DNA of 14,416 nucleotides. Source: Larix sibirica (lineage: Eukaryota; Streptophyta; Pinopsida; Pinales; Pinaceae). The stretch covers positions 19,915 through 34,330 of the forward strand of contig NWUY0300022999.1 of the NCBI GenBank assembly GCA_004151065.3. The letters run 5' to 3'. Made by a program: the position numbers and the translations under genes. Of the stretch, positions 1 to 8,142 are shown in pieces. The notes under the pieces were generated by a model that made no database searches, had not been told where the DNA came from, and was given only the letters and a program-made list of their open reading frames with translations. Positions within the stretch are counted from its first letter, which is position 1. Each line of letters begins with the position of its first letter.

Positions 1-825
1 AATAACTCGTAAATCATTCTCAGACTGTAGTATCACCGCGAACCACCCGCGCATCAGCATCTCAATCTCCGGTTCATAACCCAGAAGCTCACTCCAATTC
101 ACCGCCACCCAGTCCTTCATAGTTTTGTAGGCAAAAGTCCTGCCCAAAACTCTACCCACCAGGGACATTTGAGACATTTTCAAAACACTATCCCAAGCAA
201 CATCCACCCCCACCGCATAAACTCCGTCCGCTCTGGCTTTTACCCAGCTCCGCTTCCGCCGTTTTGGAGGCCCTCGAATATTTTCCCCATTAGGGTTTTC
301 AACCACCCCCTTCAGGGATCCGTCAGAAGAGCATTCCCTTGCAAGGCCCCTGTGTTCAGCTTCATCAAGCAGAGTCCTCCGCTCCTCCTCTGCACCTTCC
401 CCGCCCGAGCCACACAAATGAGCCACCTGTCTTGCCACCCCAGCCTCCGCAACAGCCCCAAAACCTGGCACCTCCTCAAAACCCTTCTCCACAGTAGTAG
501 CCGGAAACCCAAGATTCCGTGCGAAAAATTCCCCCGCCTCCCTCCAGCTAGGACTACCCCACAAATCTACCTGGAGCCCCTCCCCATCCACTGAGAACAC
601 CTTTGCAGGTCCATGTGGGGATAGCGATAGCAGGTCTGTAGGCGAGAAGACATCATCCGGTCTCAATTGCCCAAAACCGGTCACATGTAACCCTTCAGAC
701 CCCGGCCTCGGGAAGGCCTCCAAACCCTCCATCAATCCTCCAGCTGGCAAACCCCAAACATCATTCGCCTTCATCTGTTCGCTGGCATATTCCACAACAT
801 CCACCATCTCCACTGCAGGATCCAT
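1..825 (-). CDS. LINE ORF1 protein (DUF4283, gag-like), partial, open to the window edge
   Basis: The frame is open for 275 codons from an ATG at 825 down to position 1, with no stop. The start has a good context (AGG before the ATG, G after it), and an in-frame TAG lies upstream at 900-898. Residues 1-150 are acidic and low in recognisable structure. A basic cluster KRRKR at residues 188-192 could serve as a nuclear-localisation or RNA-contact patch. From about residue 219 the sequence matches DUF4283 of plant LINE ORF1 proteins, with LVGRVLGR, DWVAVNW and RGWFAV. In this family the protein binds the element's RNA in a ribonucleoprotein particle. The CCHC zinc knuckle expected after DUF4283 would lie beyond the edge. 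The same order, including an LLDEA motif before the basic patch, is seen in the decayed ORF1 at 2029. Whether the rest is intact cannot be seen here. Confidence 0.85.
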   Translation of the reverse strand, partial: MDPAVEMVDVVEYASEQMKANDVWGLPAGGLMEGLEAFPRPGSEGLHVTGFGQLRPDDVFSPTDLLSLSPHGPAKVFSVDGEGLQVDLWGSPSWREAGEFFARNLGFPATTVEKGFEEVPGFGAVAEAGVARQVAHLCGSGGEGAEEERRTLLDEAEHRGLARECSSDGSLKGVVENPNGENIRGPPKRRKRSWVKARADGVYAVGVDVAWDSVLKMSQMSLVGRVLGRTFAYKTMKDWVAVNWSELLGYEPEIEMLMRGWFAVILQSENDLRVI

Positions 826-1080
826 CCTGACAACAAGCAATCCTAAAACAACAAGCCCCGAGTTGCAGCAAACCCCAACCGCGACAAATCCAAAACCCTA
901 AGCACCAAATCGGAAAAGTATTCACCCCATAAATCGCCGTGAGAATAAGAACAGGTCTTCAGAAGATCCCCATCTGCCATGTTTGAGAGTGACAGTGGGC
1001 CGTACTGACAGAGAGGCCCACCCCCAGTCTGACCCGAGGGCCCTGCTCGCTCCCCTTCATCGGCTCCATCTGGTTGCCAT
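826..1080 (-). other. 5' UTR of the minus-strand LINE
   Basis: This is the GC-rich leader between the inferred 5' end and the ORF1 ATG. Plant L1-type elements are expected to carry an internal promoter in such a leader, but I see no recognisable promoter motif and do not place one. It contains one short upstream ORF. Confidence 0.6.
843..980 (-). CDS. Upstream ORF (45 codons) in the LINE leader
   Basis: An ATG at 980 opens 45 codons ending in TAG (845-843), 17 nt before the ORF1 ATG and in a different frame. It begins MADGDLL and contains WGEYFSDLVLRVL. That stretch matches 9 of 13 residues of WGESFSDLDLDFL in the ORF1 of the plus-strand LINE (around 2410-2450). It could be a regulatory uORF, a former N-terminal part of ORF1 cut off by a frame change, or a chance match. 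No function is assigned. Confidence 0.3.
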   Translation of the reverse strand: MADGDLLKTCSYSHGDLWGEYFSDLVLRVLDLSRLGFAATRGLLF

Positions 1081-1099
1081 TTTTTCTATTACTTTGCCC

Positions 1100-1430
1100 C
1101 TTCACTGCTTCAATTTTATTTCCAACTATAAACTTTTAGTTGGTTAAATGACCGTGTGTAGCTAAGTGTAACAACTTTTAGTTGGTTAAATGACCGTGTG
1201 TAGCTCAGTGTAACAACTTTTTAACTGTATTTCCTCTGAAATCAACACTTATTAACAAAGTATTTCCTTATATTTTGCTATTGAGTACTGTATATATTTT
1301 ATTATTTTGATCTTTTCACGGTTTCAATTTTATTTCTAACTATAAACTTTTAGTTAAATGACAGTGTGTAGCTCAGTGTAACAACTTTTAACTATGTTTC
1401 CTCTTAAATCAACACTTATTAAACAAAAGA
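1100..1430. repeat. Direct duplication with an internal 42-bp tandem repeat
   Basis: Two diverged copies of one segment lie at about 1100-1260 and 1312-1430, offset by about 211 bp. Both read through CAATTTTATTTC, AACTATAAACTTTTAGTT, GTGTGTAGCTCAGTGTAAC and AAATCAACACTTATTAA in that order. The first copy also carries a 42-bp tandem repeat, units 1131-1172 and 1173-1214, differing at one base. The second copy has only one such unit, so the 42-bp duplication arose after, or was lost from, one copy. No coding potential is seen. Confidence 0.8.
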
Positions 1431-1838
1431 TTCTGTACATACAAAAGAGAGATTGGCAATTGCATGATATTCACAGCATACCATTTATGTATATATAGTA
1501 AATTAACCAATACATTTTTATTCACACATTTATACTCTGCATTTCACACAAATATGCATATACATCCATAAATATATAGCATCGTCATTAGGGTCGGTCT
1601 GTGTATCTATTCCAGTGGGATCCACCCCCATGATGCAATACTAGGAGACGTTTTTCTGTTGTTTCTCGTAACACAAAATATAATGCGTTTGTTGGTCATA
1701 AATTGTGATTCCAAGCTGGTTGGCTGGGCTTTGTTTTTTTGCATTTCTTCCATAAGGGCTTAGATTTATCCTATATTTTTTTTGGTAAAGTATTTTTTCG
1801 ATGATAGAGACTCGTCATAAATTTTTATTTTCAAAATC
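1431..1838. other. AT-rich spacer before the LINE insertion
   Basis: There is no gene, RNA or clear element here. The stretch is AT-rich with short TATATA runs and T runs near 1730 and 1770. From about 1800 to 1856 it resembles sequence at 8600-8700, showing that the LINE landed in a locally repeated host sequence. Confidence 0.6.
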
Positions 1839-1856
1839 AATTGAAATAAGATTGTT
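1839..1856 (+). repeat. Target-site duplication, left copy (18 bp)
   Basis: AATTGAAATAAGATTGTT is repeated exactly at 8417-8434, directly after the poly(A) tail of the LINE. The match ends on both sides of the 18 bp (next bases G versus A), as expected for a duplication made by target-primed reverse transcription. Confidence 0.93.
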
Positions 1857-2028
1857 GATAATACAATGAGTATTTAACAGTGACCCAAGGACGAGAATGA
1901 AGGGCTACGCTAGGGTTTCTCAGAATTAGGGGGCTGCAGGTGCAGCTCCCCATCGGCCTGCAGTACTGGCCCTCGGTGCCACTGAAGAGGTGTTGATGCT
2001 GACAACGGAGGGAGGGGTTTTGTGACAC
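1857..2028 (+). other. 5' UTR of the plus-strand LINE
   Basis: This is a 172-bp leader from the target-site duplication to the ORF1 ATG. It is GC-richer than the flanking host DNA. An in-frame TGA at 2023-2025 lies just before the ATG, so translation cannot begin further upstream in this frame. No promoter motif can be identified by eye. Confidence 0.65.
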
Positions 2029-4058
2029 ATGGAGGAACATTGGGGAGATGAGGTGGATTATTCAGATGATTCCCTTGAGGGCCAATCCATCTTCTCCTCC
2101 CCCACTGGAAACCGGTCATCGGACACTGCTCACAGGATGTGGACATTTGGGCCGATTGAAGATGGTAGTTTGACAGCTGGGGTCTCAACCAGTTTACGAG
2201 AGTCTCCGGTGCAGAAAGATGGTATTCTCGAACTGCCCCACCTTGGGTTTTCCGGAGCTCTCGACTTTCTGACTCTTGCGGCTAGACCCTTGGCACCAGA
2301 ATTGGGAGGAACTCCGTTCACGCTCTTTGACCCACCACCGCAGACAAGCATCGGATTCCCAACGCCGACTGATGCAACTATCAAACACTCTGATGTACAG
2401 GATAATGTTTGGGGGGAGTCGTTCTCTGATTTAGATTTAGATTTTCTGGAAGCCGGATGGCCTTTAATGGGAACCCTCGGTTCAAAAACTGCTCCCAGTG
2501 AAAACCTTGAGGATATTGCAATTCAGAGTCCAGAGGGCTTCATCGCCTCTTTTCTTCAACCATCTGGGAGTAAGGATCCCTGTTGGATGAAGCTTCAAAC
2601 GAGGGGACTTACGATAGTGGGTCCGGTTCAAAAGGTCCACAGAGCCCACCTGGTCGATCGTCTTCGGGGAGGAAAAAAACAAGTGCCTAAAGAACTCTAA
2701 GGAAACCCTTAACCTTATCTGCGGCAAAAATGTTTCGGTTGCACAATCCTTGGAGATGGCTGAAATGGCTGTGGTCAGTAGGGTCAGAGGAAAATACCCT
2801 AGTCTCGCTAGTTTAGAGTGTTGGGTGGAAACAAATTGGGCGGCCTTCCTAAATTACAAATCGGAAATTTTGGTGCTTTCGCGGGGATGGTTCGTTTTCA
2901 AGCTCAAAAGCAAAGAAGCTGTCGGTCATATCCTACAGAAGCATTGGAGCATGGGAAATACACCCATACTCTTCAAAAATTGGACGCCAATGTTCGATGC
3001 CAAGAGCGAAAGACTAGATGTCATCTCGGTTTGAATAAGATTGCCAGGTTTACCGTGGGGGTTGTGGAACTGGGATTCACTTCGGGACATTGGCAATGCG
3101 CTGGGAGTTTTCATTGATGCCGATATGTCATTCACTCAAACCAAATGAATGACTGTAGCAAGAATTCTGGTTTCGTTGAACATTTGAACTGGGCTCAGAG
3201 AGGCCTTGAATTTAATCTGGGGTCAGGCTATGCGTCGACAGAAACTGGACTATGAAGGGGTCCCTTTCCGCTGTCATAGGTGCCATATTTATGGGCATAT
3301 GGCAAAGAACTGTAACCAAGGGTTTGGTACAACAACGAAACGGCCAAAAAAACAGTTGGTAGGGAGAAGCGGGATAGGATTTGAAGATGAACATGCTAAG
3401 CATGGAAGATTGTAGGAAACTGTTCAGGAAGGTCAACAAGAACAAGTCCAGGACGAGGTCTCCACTCGGATCTTGCCAAAGGACACTGAGATTTCCACTA
3501 CAAAGATAAGCGAGGAAGGCTCATTACCTTAGCAGAGGGAGGAACTAGCTCATCCTCAGATGGCACCAGAACCCTCGGGTAAGCAGGATACTCTCCTAAA
3601 AAATCTCTCTTCTTTGGAAGTTTCTTTAAATTCTTCGTGCTTTGAAAGAAGGGTTGATGTAACTTCATCTCCAATCCCATTGAACTCTTGTGTCACCTCG
3701 GTGACCAGTTTTCAATTGATTCCCAAATCCCTTTTGGAACCGAATCCTGGAGCCAAAGTGCTTCCCATCCCTCTTGCCACATATTCACTTTCTGAGAACT
3801 CCCCTACCCCTTCGCTGGAAAATTGTCCTATTTGTTTTAGACCGAGGTCGAGAGATTCCATATTTCTCGATGCTAAGCTTGCAAAACCAGGGTTTGGGGA
3901 AAAATGCCCTCCTCCCATGTAAAGGGAAAGGTAGGGGGAGACCATCTCATCTTTCCACATCTCAACATCGAGCTTTACAAGAACTTGAAGATGGCAATCA
4001 AAGCTCTATTATTGGGGCGCTTAGAGCAGTGGAAGCCTTGGGTGAGGGTACCCCATGA
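2029..4058 (+). pseudogene. LINE ORF1 (DUF4283 plus CCHC zinc knuckle), decayed
   Basis: The ORF starts at an ATG at 2029 in frame 1 and stays open to 2700, but the homologous reading moves to frame 0 at about 2545-2574. There an LLDEA motif matches the minus-strand ORF1. It then moves to frame 2 around the A7 run at 2673-2679. Frame 2 holds DUF4283 (about 2750-3130, with RGWFVFKL and later RDIGNALG) and the zinc knuckle at 3272-3313 (C-X2-C-X4-H-X4-C, intact). Frame 2 is broken by TGA at 3032, 3146 and 3185 and TAG at 3413 and 3530. A last shift near 3890-3915 leads to frame 0, which ends in a basic tail with an AT-hook-like RGRP (3933-3944) and TGA at 4056-4058. In life the protein would coat the LINE RNA. 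The N-terminal third has no recognised domain. Confidence 0.88.
3272..3313 (+). other. CCHC zinc knuckle of ORF1
   Basis: The residues C-H-R-C, then H, then C are spaced C-X2-C-X4-H-X4-C, preceded by YEGVPFRCH, which is typical of plant LINE ORF1 proteins. All four zinc ligands survive although stops lie on both sides. The motif is known to bind nucleic acid in gag-like proteins. Confidence 0.9.
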
Positions 4059-4770
4059 AACTTCTCTCTCTAAACAATAGGGGTTTGGCAAGTGCCCCAA
4101 AAAAACTTGCCTTGAAAAGGTTGATCACACTGCATCAACTAGATGTTTTTTTGCTACAAGAAACCCTTGGGTCGGAAGAAGGGGTCACCTCCCTGTTAAA
4201 ATCTACTTTTAAGCATATGGACTTTTTAGCAATAGATGCCAGGGGCCATTCAGGAGGGATTGCAATTGGTTGGAATCCAAAGACAATACAGATGAAAAAC
4301 TCATGGGGGACGGGATCGATTTTGGGAGTGGAGGTCTTCCATGCAGTTCTAAACACTAGTTTCACTGTCCTTAATATCTATGGACCCTATGAGGAGAGAG
4401 TCCCTTTTTGGGAGCTTTTAAAACATAGATCTTTCTTCAAACTGGAAAACCTAATCCTAGGGGGGGATCTGAACTTCACTTTGGGAAACCATGAAATTTG
4501 GGGTCCAAGCGCTAGATCTGACCCGCTAGCGGACTACTTTGAACACCTATTGCAAGACTGCAGGTTCATTGACATAGCCCTTGGAAAGCTGAAGCCAACT
4601 TGGACCAACAAAAGAGGGGGGAAGGGAGAATTGCTAAGGGATTGGATCTTTTTGTATTAGCGGAGCACTTACTGGAACAAAACTACAAAATTAGACAATG
4701 GGTTGACTTGGGTGGAGAATCGGACCACTCACCCATCTGCCTGGAAATTTTGGGCAATTCCACAAAACCT
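4055..4770 (+). other. ORF2 endonuclease domain (EEP/APE-like), frameshifted
   Basis: Recognisable motifs are SLNNRGL (residues 5-11), LLQET with the metal-binding Glu at residue 36, NIYGP near 107-111, GGDLN with Asp138 and Asn140, TWTN at 182-185, and SDHSP at about 4720-4734. The last motif lies in frame 1, after a shift at the G6 run 4616-4621. All catalytic residues I can locate are present, so the frameshift is what breaks the domain. In this family it makes the first-strand nick for target-primed reverse transcription. Confidence 0.87.
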
Positions 4771-5414
4771 CCTAGTCCTTTCAAACTTTGCGCTGCCTGG
4801 TTGAAAGAGGAAGAAGTAAAGAAGATCATTCAGGACCTCTGGAGTCCTTTCAGAGCAGAGGAAGGAAATCATGCTACAACGCACTTTGTTCAAAATCTCT
4901 CTAAGGTAAAAAGGAAACTCAAGGAATGGGATTTCCAAAACAAGGAAAGGGACGAGCAGGAGTTCAAAATGGTTGAAAAGGAACTTCTAGCACAGGACTC
5001 TGTGGGGGGTGACTTTCTTATTCAAGAACCAAAAGAACAACTGGATGTTCTGGAAGCTGGAAAATTTTGCAGGAACATGAAGAAGTCTGGCATCTCAAGA
5101 GTAGAGCCATCTGGTTGGAAAGTGGAGATGAGAATACAAAATTCTTCCACGCTTTTGTAAAGGGAAGAAAGTACCAAAATGCTATCTGGGAATTGAAAAA
5201 TGACAACAATGAGGTCATCTCCTTTTTCAATGGGCTCGCAAACCTTGGCACTGCTCACTTCCAAGCTCTCTACAAAGCAGAAAATAGAGTCAATATTGCA
5301 GAGGTCATTCAACTCTCACAATGTTTTCCGGGGTTCATAACTCAGGAAGACAATCAGGACCTTATGGAGGAAATCTCAGAAGAGGAGCTTAAAGAAACAC
5401 TTCACAACTTTTAG

Positions 5415-6250
5415 AAAGACAAGAGTCTAGGTCTCGAGAGATGGACGATTGGATTTTTCTTGGCTCACTATGAGGTAATTGGCACTGATCTGCTCCACTT
5501 GGCTGAGGAATCCAGAGTTAGGGGATTCATCCACCTGCCTCTAAACTCTACTTTTCTTGCTTTAATTCCAAAATCGGATATTCCTAGTTCTTTAAATGAC
5601 TTCAAACCAACCTCTTTATGTAATATCACATACAAAGTGGTGGCAAAAATTATAGAAAGACAGATGAAAAAGGTCCTATCAAAGGTCATTTCACAGGAAC
5701 AATCTAGCTTTCTGGAAGGAAGACAGATTCACGAAGCAATTGGGGTTGCTCAGGAGAGTCTTCACTCGTTTAAATTAAAGAGATTAAAAGAGGCCGTTAT
5801 AAAAATTGTTCTCTCAAAGGCTTTCGACAGAGTTAGCTGGCTATACTTGAGAATGTTGATTACCCATTTCGGTTTTGACTATCATTTCATCAAATGGGTA
5901 ATGAGCTGCATTACCATCGCCTCTTTTGCAGTTCTTATCAATGGGTTTGCTTCCTCTTTCTTCCATGCGGAAAGGGGTTTGCGACAGGGGTGTCCTCTCT
6001 CTCCCCTGCTGTTCTTATTGGTGGCTGAAGGGCTAAGCAGAGCCATTCTGGATGCAAAGTCGTCAGGGCACCTTCTTCGACATAGGCATCACAAGTTCAC
6101 TCAACATTACACACCTCCTATTTGTGGACAACATTCTTATCTTTTGCAATGGCTTTGTGAGGGATGCTGAAAAGTTGGCTAGTATTTTGGACTTTTTTGG
6201 GAAGGCTACAAGAATGGAGATCAACACCAACAAATCCACTCTTTGATAAA
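5415..6250 (+). other. ORF2 reverse transcriptase domain with two lost active-site motifs
   Basis: The domain opens after the TAG at 5412-5414. The fingers region reads LALIPKSD, then DFKPTSLCN and FLEGRQI. Motif A is IKIVLSKAFDRVSW, where the first catalytic Asp is replaced by Val (GTT, 5808-5810). Motif B, GLRQGCPLSPLLF (5976-6014), is intact. Motif C should read F-A-D-D but reads F-V-D-N (6121-6132). A frame change near 6065 separates motifs B and C. RVT_1 activity is therefore lost three times over. Confidence 0.9.
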
Positions 6251-6269
6251 TTGGGGGGAGAGAGAAACT

Positions 6270-7060
6270 CAAAGGTACACTACTCTCTTTCCCTTTGATT
6301 CAAAAACCATTGACAGTGGCCTCAAATATATGGGTTTCATGTTAAAACCAAACAACTATAAAAAATTGGATTGGGGTTGTCTTATTGCAAAGTTAGAAAA
6401 AGGTTAAAATTATGGAGCCATCGATGGTTATCTAGAGCGGGAAGGTTGGTTCTTATAAATTCTGTTTTGGAGGCAATTCTTGTATACTGGATGTCCATTG
6501 CGTGGATTCCAAAGGGCATTTTGGACAAAACTTGTAGGATCTATTTCAGATTTCTGTGGTTGGGGAATTCAGATAAACATGTATCCCCTGGGTTAAGTGG
6601 GAAAAGCTTGCACAACCAAAATCCCTGGGGGGTGGGGACTAAAAAATGTTCACTTGTTTGCAAAATCACTTGCGGCAAAATCAGGATGGAGATTACTCAC
6701 CACAATATTTCTTGGGAAACACTGTGGGGATCTCTGTTATTTGGAAAGCGGTTCTGTTCTCTTTTCCTCTTATTGAAGCAGGGTTGGTCTGGAAAATCGG
6801 AAATGGTGCACATGTGTGTATTGGGACTGATCCTTGGTTGGGTTGTCAAAACAGACACATCCTTCCCCCCCAACTTATCCAGATCCTACATTCTCAGGGT
6901 ATACATCACCTAAATCAAAGTGCAGATCCGCTAACCACCACCATTTGGCAGCAGGGGTGTAAAGGCCCTTTTCTTTTAGGAATTCTGGAAGCTTACAGGG
7001 ATATTTGAAACACATTCCTCATCTCTCTCAGATCCTCCCACGTCCGGATCAATGATTCTC
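6270..7060 (+). other. ORF2 thumb/connection region, scrambled frames
   Basis: Family-typical stretches appear in three frames in turn: GLKYMGFMLKPNNYKK (frame 0, near 6325), RLKLWSHRWLSRAGRLVLIN (frame 2, near 6400-6460), and KIGNGAHVCIGTDPWLG (frame 1, near 6795-6845). The last is the conserved IGNG...DPWL segment found between reverse transcriptase and zf-RVT in plant LINEs. The zigzag of frames shows single-base indels, with no large deletion. Confidence 0.8.
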
Positions 7061-7089
7061 AGGATGAATTCATTTGGTCCTCGGCGCCA

Positions 7090-7350
7090 CAAGGCATATA
7101 CACTCCAAAATTAGGATATAAAAAAATGGTTGGAGAAATTCATGCGAGTGAAGAAAAATGGTGGTGGAAAAGATTGTGGAAGACAAAATTCCCATAAAAA
7201 GAAAAGTTTTCATGTGGTGTACTCTGGAAAATAAGGTTCCAATTTGGGAAAGAATGAGTCGTTGGCACATTGAAGGTCCTGGATGGTGTGCACTATGTAA
7301 ACAGAGTGCAGATACACTACATCACTTGTTCATCACTTGTCCTTTCTCCC
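7090..7350 (+). other. ORF2 zf-RVT zinc-binding domain
   Basis: A lead-in containing WWWKRLWKTKFP switches frame near 7190 into KRKVFMW. The finger itself is in frame 0: Cys codons at 7287 and 7296 (C-A-L-C), His-His at 7320-7325 and Cys at 7338. This matches zf-RVT, which follows the reverse transcriptase in plant LINE ORF2. The zinc ligands survive. Confidence 0.87.
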
Positions 7351-7639
7351 TTCAAACCTGGACGTTTCTCCGTGCACACTTAAATTTTGTTTGTGGCTGG
7401 TTGGGTCCGTCGATTGAGGAGGCTTGGAAGTCGTGGTTCTCCACCCCGCTACTGAACCATATCGTGCTTTGCCACTCCTCGTCATTTGGGGAATTTGGCT
7501 TGCTCGCAATAAGGCGATGTTTTAGGATAAGCTTTTTGTCCTAGAACTGGTGGCCATCCACAGTATTGATGTCTTCTTGTATTTCCCTCAAGGAAAAAAT
7601 ACTCCAAACATCAGAAATGTCTCAATTGAGACTTTCGAT

Positions 7640-8045
7640 TCTCTTAGACCGTGGGCTTACTATGATGGGGCGGCACAAGACCAACACTGTGGCAGAGGGG
7701 TTGTTCTCTACAAATCCCAAAATCATTTTTTTCACATTCAGATGGGCCTTGGTTTTGGATTGAATATTTTGGATTGAAGAATTTTGCTGAGCTCTTTGCA
7801 CTAAAACTCTTGCTTTGTTTCACTTTAGAAAAAAATTGCACACACATTCAGATCTTTGAAGATTCTATGTTAGTGAACAATTGGTTAAACATTACACATA
7901 AATGTCACAATCTTCTGTTAAATAATTTATTGGAAGAAGTTATGAGACTCTTGAGGGAATTTGAATCCTTCTCTTGTCGTCATGTATACAGGGAGTGGAA
8001 CACTGTTGCAGACAAACTTTCCAAGAAAGGGTTGAACATTCCTTT
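7640..8045 (+). other. ORF2 C-terminal RNase H domain (RVT_3, archaea-like type)
   Basis: The four acidic residues of an RNase H active site are all visible: Asp in YYDGAA (7664-7666), Glu in AEL (7789-7791), Asp in EDSMLV (7861-7863) and Asp in VADKLSKKGL (8011-8013). The first lies in frame 2 and the others in frame 1. Between them sits a 14-bp tandem duplication (7753-7780) that accounts for the frame change. In plant L1 elements this domain is thought to remove template RNA. The frame then runs on to the ORF2 stop at 8140. Confidence 0.87.
7753..7780 (+). repeat. 14-bp tandem duplication disrupting the RNase H frame
   Basis: TTTTGGATTGAATA is followed at once by TTTTGGATTGAAGA (13 of 14 bases identical). 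Fourteen is not a multiple of three, so the duplication shifts the frame exactly where the RNase H reading changes from frame 2 to frame 1. Confidence 0.85.
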
Positions 8046-8142
8046 CGGCCATTGGAAGCTAATGGAATTTGAAAATGGTGTGTCGTATGAATATTATCAC
8101 AGACCATTCATTGAGGGAATGGCATACAACAATTTTGAATGA

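Larger units (their letters stand above)
1..1080 (-). mobile_element. 5' portion of an L1-clade plant LINE, running off the left edge
   Basis: This is the 5' end of a non-LTR retrotransposon read on the minus strand: a GC-rich leader followed by an open ORF1. The sequence turns sharply from GC-rich to AT-rich near 1080, which I take as the 5' boundary (uncertain by about 20 bp). ORF2, the 3' UTR and the tail would lie to the left of the window, so no target-site duplication can be paired. The many retained CpGs and the uninterrupted ORF1 suggest a much younger insertion than the plus-strand LINE beginning at 1857. Confidence 0.8.
4055..8142 (+). pseudogene. LINE ORF2 (endonuclease, reverse transcriptase, zf-RVT, RNase H), decayed
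   Basis: The ATG at 4055 overlaps the ORF1 stop as ATGA. Read in order, the domains are: APE-type endonuclease (4055 to about 4770, frame 2 then 1), linker with WLESGDENTKFFH (near 5110-5150, frame 0), reverse transcriptase (about 5460-6250, frames 0 then 1), thumb/connection region (6270-7000, frames 0, 2, 1), zf-RVT finger (7190-7345, frame 0) and RNase H (7640-8045, frames 2 then 1). The last stop is TGA at 8140. Frame changes occur near 4616-4621 (G6 run), 5070, 6065, 6250, 6400, 6590, 6700, 7190, 7465 and 7767. Stops include TAG at 5412 and 7523. The enzyme would nick target DNA and copy the LINE RNA onto it; this copy cannot. Confidence 0.9.

Noticed and set aside
312-512. 66-codon minus-strand frame
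   Set aside because: It is in another frame within the larger minus-strand ORF1 and has no resemblance to any family.
169-594. 141-codon open frame on the plus strand
   Set aside because: It is antisense to the open LINE ORF1 at 825-1 on the minus strand, which has a family match. The plus frame has no domain and is a shadow of GC-rich coding sequence.
1131-1214. CRISPR-like repeat pair
   Set aside because: There are only two adjacent 42-bp units with no spacers, in plant DNA. It is a simple tandem duplication.
1765-1856. Tail of a third, minus-strand LINE (TTTACC followed by A8 on the minus strand)
   Set aside because: The sequence upstream on that strand resembles the repeated host sequence at 8600-8700, and no target-site duplication or coding remnant supports a separate element.
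1-4058. Large inverted repeat formed by the two LINE 5' regions
   Set aside because: Similarity is only at protein level and low (about 37% in the best stretch), and the leaders do not match.
2029-8142. Programmed frameshifting or a multi-gene operon explaining the many frames
   Set aside because: The frame changes fall inside conserved domains in all directions, with nonsense codons and lost catalytic residues. That is pseudogene decay.
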